A stretch of DNA of 64,000 nucleotides from an uncultured Bacilli bacterium (GCA_934120715.1 CAKOUW010000005.1:32164-96163); one strand, 5' to 3'. Shown: positions 26,086 through 36,076, counted from the stretch's first letter. Numbers and translations: made by a program. The notes: a model not told the origin generated them from the letters alone.

Positions 26086-26086
26086 A

Positions 26087-26176
26087 ATGTCTAAAGAAAA
26101 ATTATTGTGTATTGCACTAGAAAAAGATGATAAAATGGCAGATATATCAAAAAATATTAAAATGAGCAAGTACTGA
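26087..26176 (+). CDS. 29-codon frame, probably a gene remnant
   Basis: MSKEKLLCIALEKDDKMADI... ends at TGA after 29 residues. It starts one base after the upstream stop, with GGAG six bases before the ATG. A neighbouring frame continues with TEILNSKLKSAKLYDKCIEE, which reads naturally as the continuation, so a frameshifted remnant is as likely as a real small protein. I do not recognise it. Confidence 0.3.
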   Translation: MSKEKLLCIALEKDDKMADISKNIKMSKY

Positions 26177-26241
26177 GATTTTAAATTCAAAGCTAAAAAG
26201 TGCAAAACTTTATGATAAATGTATAGAGGAGAATGAAAACG

Positions 26242-27984
26242 ATGATATCAAAAATCCCAAAAAAACAATATATAGTGTCGACAGTATTAGCATTAATAAC
26301 TTATGTAGCTTTATGTGGCCAAAAGGTATTACCATTAAATAATTTTCTTGCTTTTCTACTAATAATACCATTAATTAAAGCATATCTAAAAACTGATTTT
26401 ACAAAAATAAAAAGGGGAATATTAGTTTTCTCGCTTATTATATCTTTCATTCTAGTGTTCGGTAGAATACTATATAACTTTAGGTATTCAAATACTTATA
26501 GTTCATTTAAAGAGTTATTTAGACTTAAATCATTACTATACATAATAGGTAATTTTTCTTTTATCTATTCAATACTTGATCAAATTATCCCAAAACTAAT
26601 AGGCATAAAAATAAAAAATGAAATTTCAATAAAAAAGCATCCATTTTTAATACCATTCATAGTAATACTATCTTGCTATATATTATATTTTATAATTTAT
26701 TATCCAGGGATTTTATCTAATGATTCATTATTAGAACTCAACATGATTTTAGGAAATGAAACAATAACAGATCATCATACAATAATTCATTTTTTATTTA
26801 TGAAAATACCATATGAACTTGGCTATTATATAACACGTAGTAAAAATATTGCAGTTTCATTCATATCAATAACACAAATGATAGTAGTTTCATCAATCTA
26901 TGCAAGTATGGTAAATTTCATTAACAAAAGAAATGCACCAAAGTTTTTGGTATATATTAGTATAATATATTTTGCTCTGATACCAATGCATGGTTTCTAT
27001 AGTATTACCATGTGGAAAGATATAATATTTAGTGCTTTATGTCTGTTATTGACAACGGAGTTATACAAACTTGTTGAAAAAAAGCAAATAACAATAAAAA
27101 ATTCATATAGTTTTATTATAGTATCTCTTTTAACTGTATTTTTTAGAAATAATGCTATTTATATGTACTATATATTAGCCATAACTAGTCTCTATGTATT
27201 TAGGAAGCAATTAAAAACAATAGTTTTAATGCTATTAATAGTTTTTGGTACATATTATATTGTAAAAGGACCAGTATACAAGTATTTTAAAATAAAAACA
27301 TCATCATCAGCAGAATACATCGCAATTCCACTACAACAAATAGGAAGAATGGCATATAAGAATGTTACATTTACTCAAAGCGAAAAAGAAATGATTAATA
27401 AATTAATACCTATTGATGAATTAAAAAATTCATATAATCCAGAGATTGTAGATAGTATAAAATTTAATAAAAAGTATAATGTTAGTGTATTTGACAATAA
27501 TAAACTAGAGTACCTTAAACTCTGGGCTAATTTGTGTATAAAGCATCCGGCAATAGCAATAGAATCATATTTAACAAGTACATTAGGGTATTGGTATCCA
27601 AACGTTGAATATTGGACAAGTCTCAATCAGATAGATAAAAATGACATAGGCGTATATCAGATAACATTCATTCCAAGTAGTATAAAGGAAAAAGTGACGA
27701 GATTAGCTAGTAGGGAAGTTCCATTAATAGGAAATACATGGTGTATAGCTGCATGCTTCTATATAATAATAATATCATCCTATATAACTGTAAAAAGGAA
27801 TAGAAAAAGATATTTATATTTATTTGTACCAGTTTTTGGAATATGGTTAACTATGATGGTAGCGACTCCCGTATTTGCTGAATTTAGATATGTATATAGT
27901 GCATTTACATGTCTACCATTTTTAATTTCAGTTCCATATTTAACAAATAATCCAAAAAAAATGATTAAGAATTCCACTTTATAA
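26242..27984 (+). CDS. Polytopic GT-C-like membrane protein (DUF6020-like)
   Basis: About 580 residues with ~12 hydrophobic segments. ATG 26242 is preferred over ATG 26233, because GAGGAG ends one base before the latter. An extracellular loop with YYPGILSNDSLLEL, then DHHTIIHFLFMKI and YSITMWKDIIFSALCLL, resembles proteins I associate with DUF6020, which look like GT-C glycosyltransferases using polyprenyl-phosphate sugars. The acidic residue in the first loop (SNDS) would be the candidate catalytic residue. It is the last plus-strand gene of this part, facing the convergent ribosyl-donor operon. The family name is from memory and less certain than the membrane topology. Confidence 0.65.
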   Translation: MISKIPKKQYIVSTVLALITYVALCGQKVLPLNNFLAFLLIIPLIKAYLKTDFTKIKRGILVFSLIISFILVFGRILYNFRYSNTYSSFKELFRLKSLLYIIGNFSFIYSILDQIIPKLIGIKIKNEISIKKHPFLIPFIVILSCYILYFIIYYPGILSNDSLLELNMILGNETITDHHTIIHFLFMKIPYELGYYITRSKNIAVSFISITQMIVVSSIYASMVNFINKRNAPKFLVYISIIYFALIPMHGFYSITMWKDIIFSALCLLLTTELYKLVEKKQITIKNSYSFIIVSLLTVFFRNNAIYMYYILAITSLYVFRKQLKTIVLMLLIVFGTYYIVKGPVYKYFKIKTSSSAEYIAIPLQQIGRMAYKNVTFTQSEKEMINKLIPIDELKNSYNPEIVDSIKFNKKYNVSVFDNNKLEYLKLWANLCIKHPAIAIESYLTSTLGYWYPNVEYWTSLNQIDKNDIGVYQITFIPSSIKEKVTRLASREVPLIGNTWCIAACFYIIIISSYITVKRNRKRYLYLFVPVFGIWLTMMVATPVFAEFRYVYSAFTCLPFLISVPYLTNNPKKMIKNSTL

Positions 27985-28074
27985 AGCAATGGCTTAATCA
28001 TTAATTAATTTAGGAACAAATAATACAATTAATCTTGTAGACAACTTAATAATTAATTTCATAGGGAAGGTATT

Positions 28075-28112
28075 AAAGATAGTTTGGCTATATTTATATA
28101 TCTTCTTTTTTT
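28075..28112. terminator. Weak terminator between convergent genes
   Basis: AAAGATA and TATCTTC flank a ~17-base loop and precede a T-run. It serves the plus-strand gene ending at 27984. The stem is short and AT-rich. Confidence 0.4.
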
Positions 28113-28131
28113 AACTAAATTGTGATCTAAT

Positions 28132-28689
28132 CTATTTATACTTTTTAATTTTATTACCCTTAACAATATATGCTTTCTTAGATATCTCCATCAATGGCAT
28201 ATCACTTAAACTATCACTATATACTTCATTAACAATAATTTTTGGATATTTTTCTTTTAAATACTTAACCTTATTGTTACCTTTGCAATTATCTTTTCTA
28301 AATTTACCGGTATGTATATCAACATCACTAGCAATTACATCTTTTGTTTTTAAATAAGAAGCAAATGGTTCAACTAAAAAATTAGGGGAAGCAGAGATAA
28401 TTATGTCTTTAGAGTGGCTTTTTGATAAATAAAAGCTTTTGATTTTGTATTTATGTTCATTAAAAAATTTATTAACTATCTCTTCTGGATTATCTATCTT
28501 TTTTAAAAACGAGAAAAAGGCTTCTTTTACCTCGTTTTTATTTTTTTGCTTAATGAAATACAAGAAATAATAAAAAAGCACTTTAAAAGAATGAAAAATT
28601 AAACATTTATTATTTTTTACACAAAATTTATAAAAATCTATAGAACTATCGCCATCATATATTGTTTTATCAAAGTCATATATATTCAT
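28132..28689 (-). CDS. HAD phosphatase, subfamily IB (SerB-like)
   Basis: 185 residues from ATG 28689, chosen because AGGAGTGATTTT precedes it; the longer frame to 28737 overlaps the upstream gene. MNIYDFDKTIYDGDSS contains the DxDxT nucleophile motif, IIISASPNFLV the Ser motif, and YSDSLSDMPLME the closing acidic motif. The family removes phosphate from small molecules. It is the last gene of an operon after a UbiA/DPPR-synthase-like gene and a GT-C-like gene. In actinobacteria polyprenyl-phosphoribose-5-phosphate made by DPPR synthase must be dephosphorylated; I infer this enzyme does that step here. Substrate assignment is by context only. Confidence 0.85.
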   Translation of the reverse strand: MNIYDFDKTIYDGDSSIDFYKFCVKNNKCLIFHSFKVLFYYFLYFIKQKNKNEVKEAFFSFLKKIDNPEEIVNKFFNEHKYKIKSFYLSKSHSKDIIISASPNFLVEPFASYLKTKDVIASDVDIHTGKFRKDNCKGNNKVKYLKEKYPKIIVNEVYSDSLSDMPLMEISKKAYIVKGNKIKKYK

Positions 28690-28699
28690 AAAATCACTC

Positions 28700-30316
28700 C
28701 TAGTAGTTTTTGATTGCAAAAGATAATACTTTAACAAGTTCTGGAATATTGCATAATAAAATTGTTAAACATAGTAAAATTACAAAAAATCTAAAAACTT
28801 TATCATTTTTTATAATACTTCTAAGAAATAAATAAAATAGCGATAAATACGCAAAAGCAAAGTACAAACTATATAATATTAAACCATTTTCAGAAGTTCC
28901 CCAGCCTATAAATAATAATAGCATTACAGAAAAAACTACCCATAATATACAAAAATTAGCAAATTTATTTTTTCTATTAAGTATATAACCAAGTATTACT
29001 GCTATTAATACTATTACACCAAGAAGTGCAATGCTTTTAACCTCTGCTAATTGATATGATGGATGATTTAAAATCTCCATTACTTTTCCTTTAGGAGCTA
29101 TTATAATTCCTTTAATAAAGTTAATAAATTGATAAAATCTATCAACAAAGCTTATTTTTTTTGCAAACGTAGATGTTAATGAACTAAAGTTAGTAAGCAC
29201 CGAGAATATTTGTGGAAATTGTCCTCCGATTGTGAGAACAGAAAGGAATACCAAAAAGCATTTAAAGGTATCAGTAATGTACCTCTTTAAATTTTTAATT
29301 TCTGAAATTAATGGAAAAACAATTCCAGAAGTAAGCATTGTACCAACTGCACCTACATACAAATAATTTGGTTTTAACTTTTTTTCATAAAAATAATAAC
29401 ATGTAAGAACTAAATAAAATAAACCAATAACATATTGCTCGAGAATAATACTAAATATCATATATGAAAAGCTTATACTAAATAATAAATATAAATATTT
29501 TTTATCCTTTTCTTTAAGTTTTAACATCCTAGATATTAGAATTGTTGATAATGAAAGTAAAACGAATTGTATAAAAGTCATTGCAGATACATATTCATAT
29601 TTTTCAGGAACGAAAAATAATATTTCAGCAAGTAGTTTTCCAACTATCGAAAATGGCAAAGAAAATATTCCAAATAATGGTTGTCTAACATCATTTTCAA
29701 CATAACTAACATTAAAAAATGCGTCTTCATATGTTATTGCACCAGAGTCACTTGTATATATGACATCATAAATGTATAACTTATTATTGTGCATTGGAAT
29801 AGAAAATGCAGTAGTTAAAAATGGAAGCACAATAGATACAAATAAGCCAATAAAAGAAATAATTATTAAATATTTCCTTTCGCTTTTAGATAGTTTACAA
29901 TAGAATTGTTTTATAATTGGAAGTATTTTTTTTATAAATAAATATATCAATACAGAGAAAAACGGTACAGACAGTAACACAATAATCTTGTAAATAAAAT
30001 CATCAAATACTATTCCAAAATAATGTTTAACCAGATTATTTAACATTTTTACGAAACTGTTTTCGAATCTGAGATAATATTTCAAAGAATACAAACTGAT
30101 AAAAATAGAAATAAAAAAACACTTTTTATCAAATTGTATATTTCTTAAATACTTATAATCGATAAATATTGATATTAAAAACGATATAATTGCACCTACC
30201 AATACTACTTTATAATCATACCTATTTGACAATAAAATTGTGAAAAAAGGACTAGATAACATAAATAAAACTCTAATTACTAAATTAAAAACACTTTTTT
30301 TATTAATTTTTTTCAT
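28700..30316 (-). CDS. Polytopic GT-C-like membrane protein in the ribosyl-donor operon
   Basis: 538 residues with ~13 hydrophobic segments, preceded by TAGGAGTATATA. A large extracellular loop (~180-215) carries YTSDSGAITYEDAFFNVSY and ENDVRQPLFG; the acidic residues near the end of the first long loop fit a GT-C enzyme that uses a polyprenyl-phosphate sugar. It lies between the UbiA-like and HAD genes with gaps of 9 and 10 bases, so all three are translated from one mRNA. I infer it transfers the ribofuranosyl (or derived) residue onto a surface glycan. No family name can be given with certainty. Confidence 0.65.
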   Translation of the reverse strand: MKKINKKSVFNLVIRVLFMLSSPFFTILLSNRYDYKVVLVGAIISFLISIFIDYKYLRNIQFDKKCFFISIFISLYSLKYYLRFENSFVKMLNNLVKHYFGIVFDDFIYKIIVLLSVPFFSVLIYLFIKKILPIIKQFYCKLSKSERKYLIIISFIGLFVSIVLPFLTTAFSIPMHNNKLYIYDVIYTSDSGAITYEDAFFNVSYVENDVRQPLFGIFSLPFSIVGKLLAEILFFVPEKYEYVSAMTFIQFVLLSLSTILISRMLKLKEKDKKYLYLLFSISFSYMIFSIILEQYVIGLFYLVLTCYYFYEKKLKPNYLYVGAVGTMLTSGIVFPLISEIKNLKRYITDTFKCFLVFLSVLTIGGQFPQIFSVLTNFSSLTSTFAKKISFVDRFYQFINFIKGIIIAPKGKVMEILNHPSYQLAEVKSIALLGVIVLIAVILGYILNRKNKFANFCILWVVFSVMLLLFIGWGTSENGLILYSLYFAFAYLSLFYLFLRSIIKNDKVFRFFVILLCLTILLCNIPELVKVLSFAIKNY

Positions 30317-30325
30317 TATATACTC

Positions 30326-31183
30326 CTATATTAAATATAAAATTACAAACAAACTAATCATATATATTAAACCCAAGGCAATTAATACTTTATCTTTCAT
30401 AATAACTTCAACTGGGTCGCCATCACTATCCCCCTCAATATTCATGCTATACTTCATTGCGATAATAATAATCAATGGAACAGTCCAAATTAATAAATTA
30501 TTGTTTTTCAACACAATTACGCTATCTGTAGTCCAAAGAGAGTAAAATACAATTGTCATAGTTAAGCACATATACATATTCTTATCCAAAAAGTCTTTAT
30601 TATAGTACTTTAAGACTTTTCTATAGTTTACACCACTTTTAATTATTTCATTTCTTCTTTTTCCTAATCCTAGATAAAATGAAATTGCTATTACAGTTAA
30701 ATACAACCAATTAGAAACAGTAATATTTAAAAGAGTTGCTCCAAAAAGTACTCTTATAAAGAATCCAGATACTAAAATTATAATGTCTAAAATAGGAATA
30801 TTTTTAGCACCAAAACTATATATCAAATTTAAAATAAAATACAACAAAGCTAAACTTATAGATAATGCATTAAAATTTCCTAATATACATATAAGAACAA
30901 TGATTGTGATTAATAAAATATCAAGAATTATAGCATTTTTAACACTTACTTTACCAGAGGCTATAGGCCTATTGAATTTTGTTTTATGCATTTTATCCTT
31001 GTCTTTATCTTTTATATCATTAATTATATATATTGTACTTGCTAAAAGAGAAAAACATATAAATCCTAATAAACAAGTTAGAATATTATTTTTATCAAAA
31101 AACATTCCACTAAAAAGTAATGGTAAAAAAACTAAAAAATTTTTTATATAGTGTTTGGGTCTCATTAATTTAATATAACTCAT
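30326..31183 (-). CDS. UbiA-family decaprenyl-phosphate phosphoribosyltransferase-like enzyme
   Basis: 285 residues, ~8-9 membrane helices, start preceded by TAGGAGAAAAT. MSYIKLMRPKHYIKNFLVF is the classic UbiA opening. The first Asp-rich motif reads NDIKDKDKDKMH followed by KFNRPIASG, the form I know from DPPR synthase (Rv3806c type), which joins phosphoribosyl pyrophosphate to a polyprenyl phosphate. Menaquinone or heme UbiA enzymes have a different second motif and different neighbours. The gene is first in the operon with the GT-C-like protein and the HAD phosphatase, supporting a polyprenyl-phosphoribose pathway. No DprE1/DprE2 epimerase pair is seen in the window, so the sugar may stay ribose. 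Confidence 0.8.
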   Translation of the reverse strand: MSYIKLMRPKHYIKNFLVFLPLLFSGMFFDKNNILTCLLGFICFSLLASTIYIINDIKDKDKDKMHKTKFNRPIASGKVSVKNAIILDILLITIIVLICILGNFNALSISLALLYFILNLIYSFGAKNIPILDIIILVSGFFIRVLFGATLLNITVSNWLYLTVIAISFYLGLGKRRNEIIKSGVNYRKVLKYYNKDFLDKNMYMCLTMTIVFYSLWTTDSVIVLKNNNLLIWTVPLIIIIAMKYSMNIEGDSDGDPVEVIMKDKVLIALGLIYMISLFVILYLI

Positions 31184-31195
31184 ATTTTCTCCTAT

Positions 31196-32332
31196 TTAAT
31201 CATTTAAATCTAAAAATTTAACATTTATTATAAACTCATAATATTTTTTTCGAATTAACTTTGACAGTCTAAAATCATAAATTTTTTTAAACAAAATTTG
31301 TCTAATATATTCAATTATTGCAGATATAATATATATTAAAATTACAATAAATAAAACGTAAAAAACAAATTTATATGAATATATTGGTCCATTATCAATT
31401 TTTAAAAAGATATACATTAATTCTCTTGAAAAGTTATTATCATGTATTAGGTAAATGCCAAAAACCAATGAAGCGATTTTGTTTATAATCTTACTTTTAA
31501 AATTAAGTGTTCCAAAATACTCAAAAAAACATATACTTTGTATTATTACCAAAGGATTATTATATAAAATACTTGCTCTTGATACATATGAGCTAATTTC
31601 TCCTAAAATAGTATTTACGCCTGCCACAGCTATCGAATATTTATATAAAATATAGTTACTAAATGCGCAGGTAAAAAATATAAATATCAAAATTATCTTA
31701 TACATATTTCTGGATGCAACTCTAAATATATAGCTCTTACTTAAGGAATATTTTTTCAAATAAGCACCCAAAATATATAGAAATATAAAATGATATAATG
31801 TATATCCAGAATTATCAAAGTATAAACCACCAGTTAGCGAAGGGATAATAGAAAAAATAATAAATAAGACTACAATCATTTTTCGATAATTATTTTTACT
31901 CATTTTTTCAATGCCCTTATTTATAAAAGGCGTTAGACAGTACAATAACAAATAATTTTTAAAAAACCAATATTCATTCAGATTTATTGGAAAGACTTCT
32001 TTTATAAATGTAACTTTATCGATCGATACAATATTAAATATAAGCAATAAAGCAACAATTAGGATTCTATAAAACCAATTTGCATTCAATAAACTCCAAA
32101 CCTTACTTTGCTTAAAATTACTTTCAATTTGATAATATCCTGTAACAAGAATAAAAGAATTAACATGTACCAGAGTAATGAATTTAATAAACTCAAAAAT
32201 AATTTTTAAGCTTTCATTCTGACAATTTTCAAGTACTTTTCCATGCATTATAACATGATACAATACTATTAAAAGCATTGAAACAATCCTCATTAATTCA
32301 TACGCAGAATTTCTCTCTTTTTCCTTATTCAT
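31196..32332 (-). CDS. Acyltransferase family 3 membrane protein
   Basis: 378 residues, about ten hydrophobic segments. The N terminus NSAYELMRIVSMLLIVLYHV matches the R-x10-H signature of acyltransferase-3 (OafA/OatA-type) proteins, which O-acetylate or succinylate cell-surface sugars. VNSFILVTGYYQ and EYWFFKNYLLLYCLTPFIN are also typical. No SGNH extracellular domain is present. The ATG follows a GGGGGAAG site. The gene is 12 bases upstream of the UbiA-like gene on the same strand, so it probably heads the four-gene operon. Confidence 0.88.
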   Translation of the reverse strand: MNKEKERNSAYELMRIVSMLLIVLYHVIMHGKVLENCQNESLKIIFEFIKFITLVHVNSFILVTGYYQIESNFKQSKVWSLLNANWFYRILIVALLLIFNIVSIDKVTFIKEVFPINLNEYWFFKNYLLLYCLTPFINKGIEKMSKNNYRKMIVVLFIIFSIIPSLTGGLYFDNSGYTLYHFIFLYILGAYLKKYSLSKSYIFRVASRNMYKIILIFIFFTCAFSNYILYKYSIAVAGVNTILGEISSYVSRASILYNNPLVIIQSICFFEYFGTLNFKSKIINKIASLVFGIYLIHDNNFSRELMYIFLKIDNGPIYSYKFVFYVLFIVILIYIISAIIEYIRQILFKKIYDFRLSKLIRKKYYEFIINVKFLDLND

Positions 32333-32487
32333 ACCTAAACTTCCCCCATTACTATCTAACTATATGAAATATATCATATTTTGTAATTTTTTAAAAGAAA
32401 AAATATTATTTCGCAAAAAAATTACAAACCCTTTATAGAATAATTTTACTAAAAATCATAAAAAATTAAGCACAAAAGTCAAATTTC

Positions 32488-32516
32488 TTTACGTTTAAAT
32501 TCTTATATGTTATACT
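32488..32516 (+). promoter_or_regulatory. Promoter of the GT2/GtrA genes
   Basis: TTTACG, a 17-base spacer and TATACT, preceded by TGT (extended -10). It lies 40 bases before the start at 32556, in the 223-base divergent region with the acyltransferase operon. Confidence 0.65.
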
Positions 32517-32555
32517 AACCTTAAGATTATTAGAAAAGTTAGGAGTAGCGATAAA

Positions 32556-33491
32556 ATGAAAAATAATGACAAAAAAATAGCAGTATTAATTCCATGCTAT
32601 AATGAAAGCAAAACAATTGAAAAAGTAGTGAAAGATTATAAAAAGGTATTGCCGGAGGCTGATATTTACGTATATGACAATAATTCCAATGATAATACAG
32701 ATAAAATAGCAAGTAAAGCTGGAGCAATCGTAAAATATGAATATAAGCAAGGAAAAGGTAATGTAATTAGAACAATGTTTAAAGATATCGATGCTGATTG
32801 CTATTTGATGATTGATGGTGATGATACATATCCTTCCGAAAATGCAAGAGAAATGTGTAACTATATTTTAGAAGGAAAAGCAGACATGGTTATTGGAGAT
32901 AGATTATCATCAACATATTTTACAGAAAATAAAAGACCATTTCATAATTTTGGCAATCGTCTAGTAAGGGGACTAATTAATAGTTTATTTAAAAGTAATA
33001 TTAGAGATATAATGACGGGTTATCGCGCATTTAGCTATGATTTTGTAAAAACATTTCCAGTACTATCAAAAGGATTTGAAATAGAAACTGAAATGACAAT
33101 ACACGCTTTAGACAAAAACTTTTTATTAAAAGAGATACCCATTACATATCGTGACCGTCCAGCCGGAAGTGTATCAAAGTTGAATACTTATAGTGATGGA
33201 TTTAAAGTTTTAAAAACTATAGCAAGGTTATTTAAAGAGTATAAACCTACAATATTTTTCTCAATTATTAGTTTAGTATTTTTAATCATTTCATTAGTAT
33301 TTGGAATCCCAGTATTTAGTGAGTATTTTAAAACAGGATTAGTACCTAGATTTCCAACATTAATTTTTTCTGGCTTCATGTTAATTATTTCAATTTTAAT
33401 GTTCATTTGTGGAGTGATTCTAGAAGTTGTAGTAAAAAAACATAGGCAACTATTTGAACTAGTACTTATAGGAACAAAAAAGGAGAAATAA
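32556..33491 (+). CDS. Polyprenyl-phosphate sugar synthase-like GT2
   Basis: 311 residues. The GT2 domain has IAVLIPCYNESKTIEKVVKD, VYDNNSNDNTD and LMIDGDDTYPSE (DxD-type metal site). IMTGYRAFSYDFVKTFP and EIPITYRDRPAGSVSKLNT are hallmarks of the dolichyl-phosphate-mannose-synthase-like group. Two C-terminal membrane helices (~228-250 and ~265-290) follow. It loads a sugar onto undecaprenyl phosphate at the inner face. A GtrA-family gene follows nine bases later, the usual pairing of charging enzyme and flippase. The ribosome site is AGGAGTAG. Confidence 0.88.
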   Translation: MKNNDKKIAVLIPCYNESKTIEKVVKDYKKVLPEADIYVYDNNSNDNTDKIASKAGAIVKYEYKQGKGNVIRTMFKDIDADCYLMIDGDDTYPSENAREMCNYILEGKADMVIGDRLSSTYFTENKRPFHNFGNRLVRGLINSLFKSNIRDIMTGYRAFSYDFVKTFPVLSKGFEIETEMTIHALDKNFLLKEIPITYRDRPAGSVSKLNTYSDGFKVLKTIARLFKEYKPTIFFSIISLVFLIISLVFGIPVFSEYFKTGLVPRFPTLIFSGFMLIISILMFICGVILEVVVKKHRQLFELVLIGTKKEK

Positions 33492-33500
33492 AATCATAAT

Positions 33501-33953
33501 ATGAAAAAGGATAAAGTAGAAATATTAATCAGCAAGTTATTAGAGAGTTTTCATATAAAATTAACACCAAAATCAGAAAAACTAATAGCTCAAATATTTA
33601 AATTTGGAATCGTAGGGGGAATTGCTTTTATAATAGACTTTCTTTTCCTTTTTTTATTTAAAGAATTACTATCATTGCCCATTTTATTATCAAACACTTT
33701 GTCATTCATAATATCGACAATATACAACTATATAGCAAGTACAAAATGGGTCTTTGACACAAAAAGAGATAAAAGCAATAAAAAGAAATTCATAATTTTT
33801 GTAGTATTCAGTATAATCGGATTGCTGATTAATAATATAGTTATGTGGATTTTAACAGATGTTATTAAACTCTACTATTTATTATCAAAAATAGTTGCAA
33901 CAGCAATTGTTATGATATTTAATTTTATAACAAGAAAAATATTTTTGGAATAA
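33501..33953 (+). CDS. GtrA family membrane protein (putative polyprenyl-phosphate-sugar flippase)
   Basis: 150 residues with four hydrophobic segments. FKFGIVGGIAFIIDFLFLFLF is the typical first GtrA helix, and NYIASTKWVFDTK and FNFITRKIFLE are the two other family signatures (Y-x-x-x-R/K-x-W-V-F and N-F-x-x-x-R-x-x-V/F-F). GtrA/GtcA proteins are thought to move sugar-P-undecaprenol to the outer face. It is paired with the upstream GT2 and followed by a GT-C-like gene, giving a complete charge, flip and transfer set. Confidence 0.9.
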   Translation: MKKDKVEILISKLLESFHIKLTPKSEKLIAQIFKFGIVGGIAFIIDFLFLFLFKELLSLPILLSNTLSFIISTIYNYIASTKWVFDTKRDKSNKKKFIIFVVFSIIGLLINNIVMWILTDVIKLYYLLSKIVATAIVMIFNFITRKIFLE

Positions 33954-34073
33954 TTCGTCTATACACCTATAATTTCATAAAAAAGTACACAGTACAGTTA
34001 GTTTATTTTGACTTTAATACAAGTATAAATAAAAAAAGCTCATTTGTATCATAAGAAAAGAGGAGTAATTAAA

Positions 34074-35885
34074 ATGAAAAACATACTGAATAAAGAAAAT
34101 AAGAACTATTTGATAATTTTTTCAGTTCTCATTTTTTTACTTATAATTACCAGTATCTTTAATATAAAAAGCATCCCATTCTTAGTAATTAGTTTGTTTA
34201 CAAATTTATTTATAATATTCACTATAAGAAATACTAAAAGAATTTTAAAAATTAATTTTTCCAAGAAAGAAAAGATAGTAATAATATGCTCAATAATTAT
34301 TTTGTATTTATTTTATACTATATCAATTCTAACTAGAAAATTTATATATTATTGGGACTTTTCTTGCTATTACAATATTCAATTAACTACTATAGAAAAA
34401 TTTAATACTTCCTTCATGGAAGGAGCAAGGTATTTTGTCGGAAGTACTTGGTCAGGCGAGTATGGTAACTTTCTAACTTTTATTCCTCAAGTCCTTTTCA
34501 ACTTTACAAATAAGAGTATTAATAGCTACCTAATTTCCAATACTTTAATTATTATTCCATATCTAGTTACTTCATTTATGCTATTTGCTAAAAGTATAAA
34601 GAAAATTTTAAAAATTAAAGATTATAAGTTTGAATTAATAATGTTAGTTCTATTTTTAATTACCCCCTTATTACATTCAACCTTTATTCTAGGACAACCT
34701 GACATATTTGGTTTAGCTTTAATATTTTTAATCATCTCTTTAACAATAAATTATAATTTTAAAAAACTTGAATATGATAGATTATTTTTCATATTAATAT
34801 CATCATTCCTACTACTAATAGCTAGACGTTGGTATTTCATTTGGATGTGTGCATATTATTTATGTTACGTAATTAAATTATTATTTGAAAATTATAAAGA
34901 AAAGTATTTTAAAACTATGATTAAACATATCCTGATTTATGGTCTATTTTGTTTAATATTCTTTTTTATAACACTGTATCCATTATTTAAGGTAATATTA
35001 TTTGGCTCATATGGTTCATATTCAACCTTTTATTTAGAAAATGGCTTATTTGGTGAATTCTTAAGTCAAATAAAAAGAATAGGTTTAGTAATATTTTTAA
35101 TAATGTTAATAGGAATATGTTATGGAATATACAATAAAAAGTATAGATTAATAACCATCTTTTTCCTTGCTGTAAATTTAATAATTATATACATATTCAC
35201 CAGAGTTCAAAATATGGGAGAACACCATTCACTAACATTAATACCAAGCTATATATTCTATGTAATGCTTGCCTACAAACTAATTCATGATAAAGTAAAA
35301 AATACTAAATTTGAATATCTACTAATCGTATTTTTTATACTAAACTTTATACTATCCATTAACAACATCTCTTTATTATTTTTCTCCAACATAAAGTTAA
35401 AAATAGAGAATGATAAAGATTATAAATCAATAGGAAGAGTAGTTGATTATCTTAATAAGATAGTAGATAGTGATAATGAAGCCTATTTAATAACTCATAA
35501 TAATATGTATAATCCAGACAAATTAAGAAACTACTATACCCCAAATTCAAAACTATCCAAATGTATGCCATATGGTTCAGCAATTATTGGAGTTCACAAA
35601 TTTCCAACAGAATTATTTACAGCTAAATACGTTTTAACTACAACACCATATGAAGAAACATCTGTTGATGGCAAATATAATCAAGTATTTTTAAATCAAG
35701 TGTCTAAGGGGAAATTCATAGAAAAGAAGAACTTTAAGATGAATAAAATATATAATATTACTATTTATGAGAGAATAGAAAAAGTCGATAATGATGAAGT
35801 AAAAGAATATATAAAAGTATTAGAAAAAGAATCAAAAGAATACCCACAGCTATATATAGATGTATTAAAAGGATATTTAAACTAA
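34074..35885 (+). CDS. GT-C-like polytopic membrane protein
   Basis: About 603 residues from ATG 34074, which follows AAGAGGAGTAAT; the longer frame lacks a site. Roughly 12 hydrophobic segments. The first extracellular loop contains IYYWDFSCYYNIQL with an acidic residue where GT-C enzymes have their catalytic Asp/Glu, then SGEYGNFLTFIPQ. The C-terminal ~140 residues form a soluble domain. I infer it transfers the sugar delivered by the GT2/GtrA pair upstream. No precise family is claimed. About 190 bases without a gene follow. Confidence 0.65.
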   Translation: MKNILNKENKNYLIIFSVLIFLLIITSIFNIKSIPFLVISLFTNLFIIFTIRNTKRILKINFSKKEKIVIICSIIILYLFYTISILTRKFIYYWDFSCYYNIQLTTIEKFNTSFMEGARYFVGSTWSGEYGNFLTFIPQVLFNFTNKSINSYLISNTLIIIPYLVTSFMLFAKSIKKILKIKDYKFELIMLVLFLITPLLHSTFILGQPDIFGLALIFLIISLTINYNFKKLEYDRLFFILISSFLLLIARRWYFIWMCAYYLCYVIKLLFENYKEKYFKTMIKHILIYGLFCLIFFFITLYPLFKVILFGSYGSYSTFYLENGLFGEFLSQIKRIGLVIFLIMLIGICYGIYNKKYRLITIFFLAVNLIIIYIFTRVQNMGEHHSLTLIPSYIFYVMLAYKLIHDKVKNTKFEYLLIVFFILNFILSINNISLLFFSNIKLKIENDKDYKSIGRVVDYLNKIVDSDNEAYLITHNNMYNPDKLRNYYTPNSKLSKCMPYGSAIIGVHKFPTELFTAKYVLTTTPYEETSVDGKYNQVFLNQVSKGKFIEKKNFKMNKIYNITIYERIEKVDNDEVKEYIKVLEKESKEYPQLYIDVLKGYLN

Positions 35886-36045
35886 ACTCAGAAAAGATAA
35901 GAAAAAAGTATTATCAAATTATACATGATAAATCTAAATAGTATCAATGACTAAAAAATAATATTCACTTTTCTGTACATAATAGTAATAATAGTCCATT
36001 TTACGTTAACCAAGAATTATTCATATATAAAAATATAGTAAAAAA

Positions 36046-36054
36046 TGTTATAAT
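36046..36054 (+). promoter_or_regulatory. Extended -10 promoter of the lipid kinase gene
   Basis: TGTTATAAT (TGn-TATAAT) lies 22 bases upstream of the ATG at 36077. Confidence 0.55.
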
Positions 36055-36076
36055 AGCGATGAGGAGTTGATTTATT

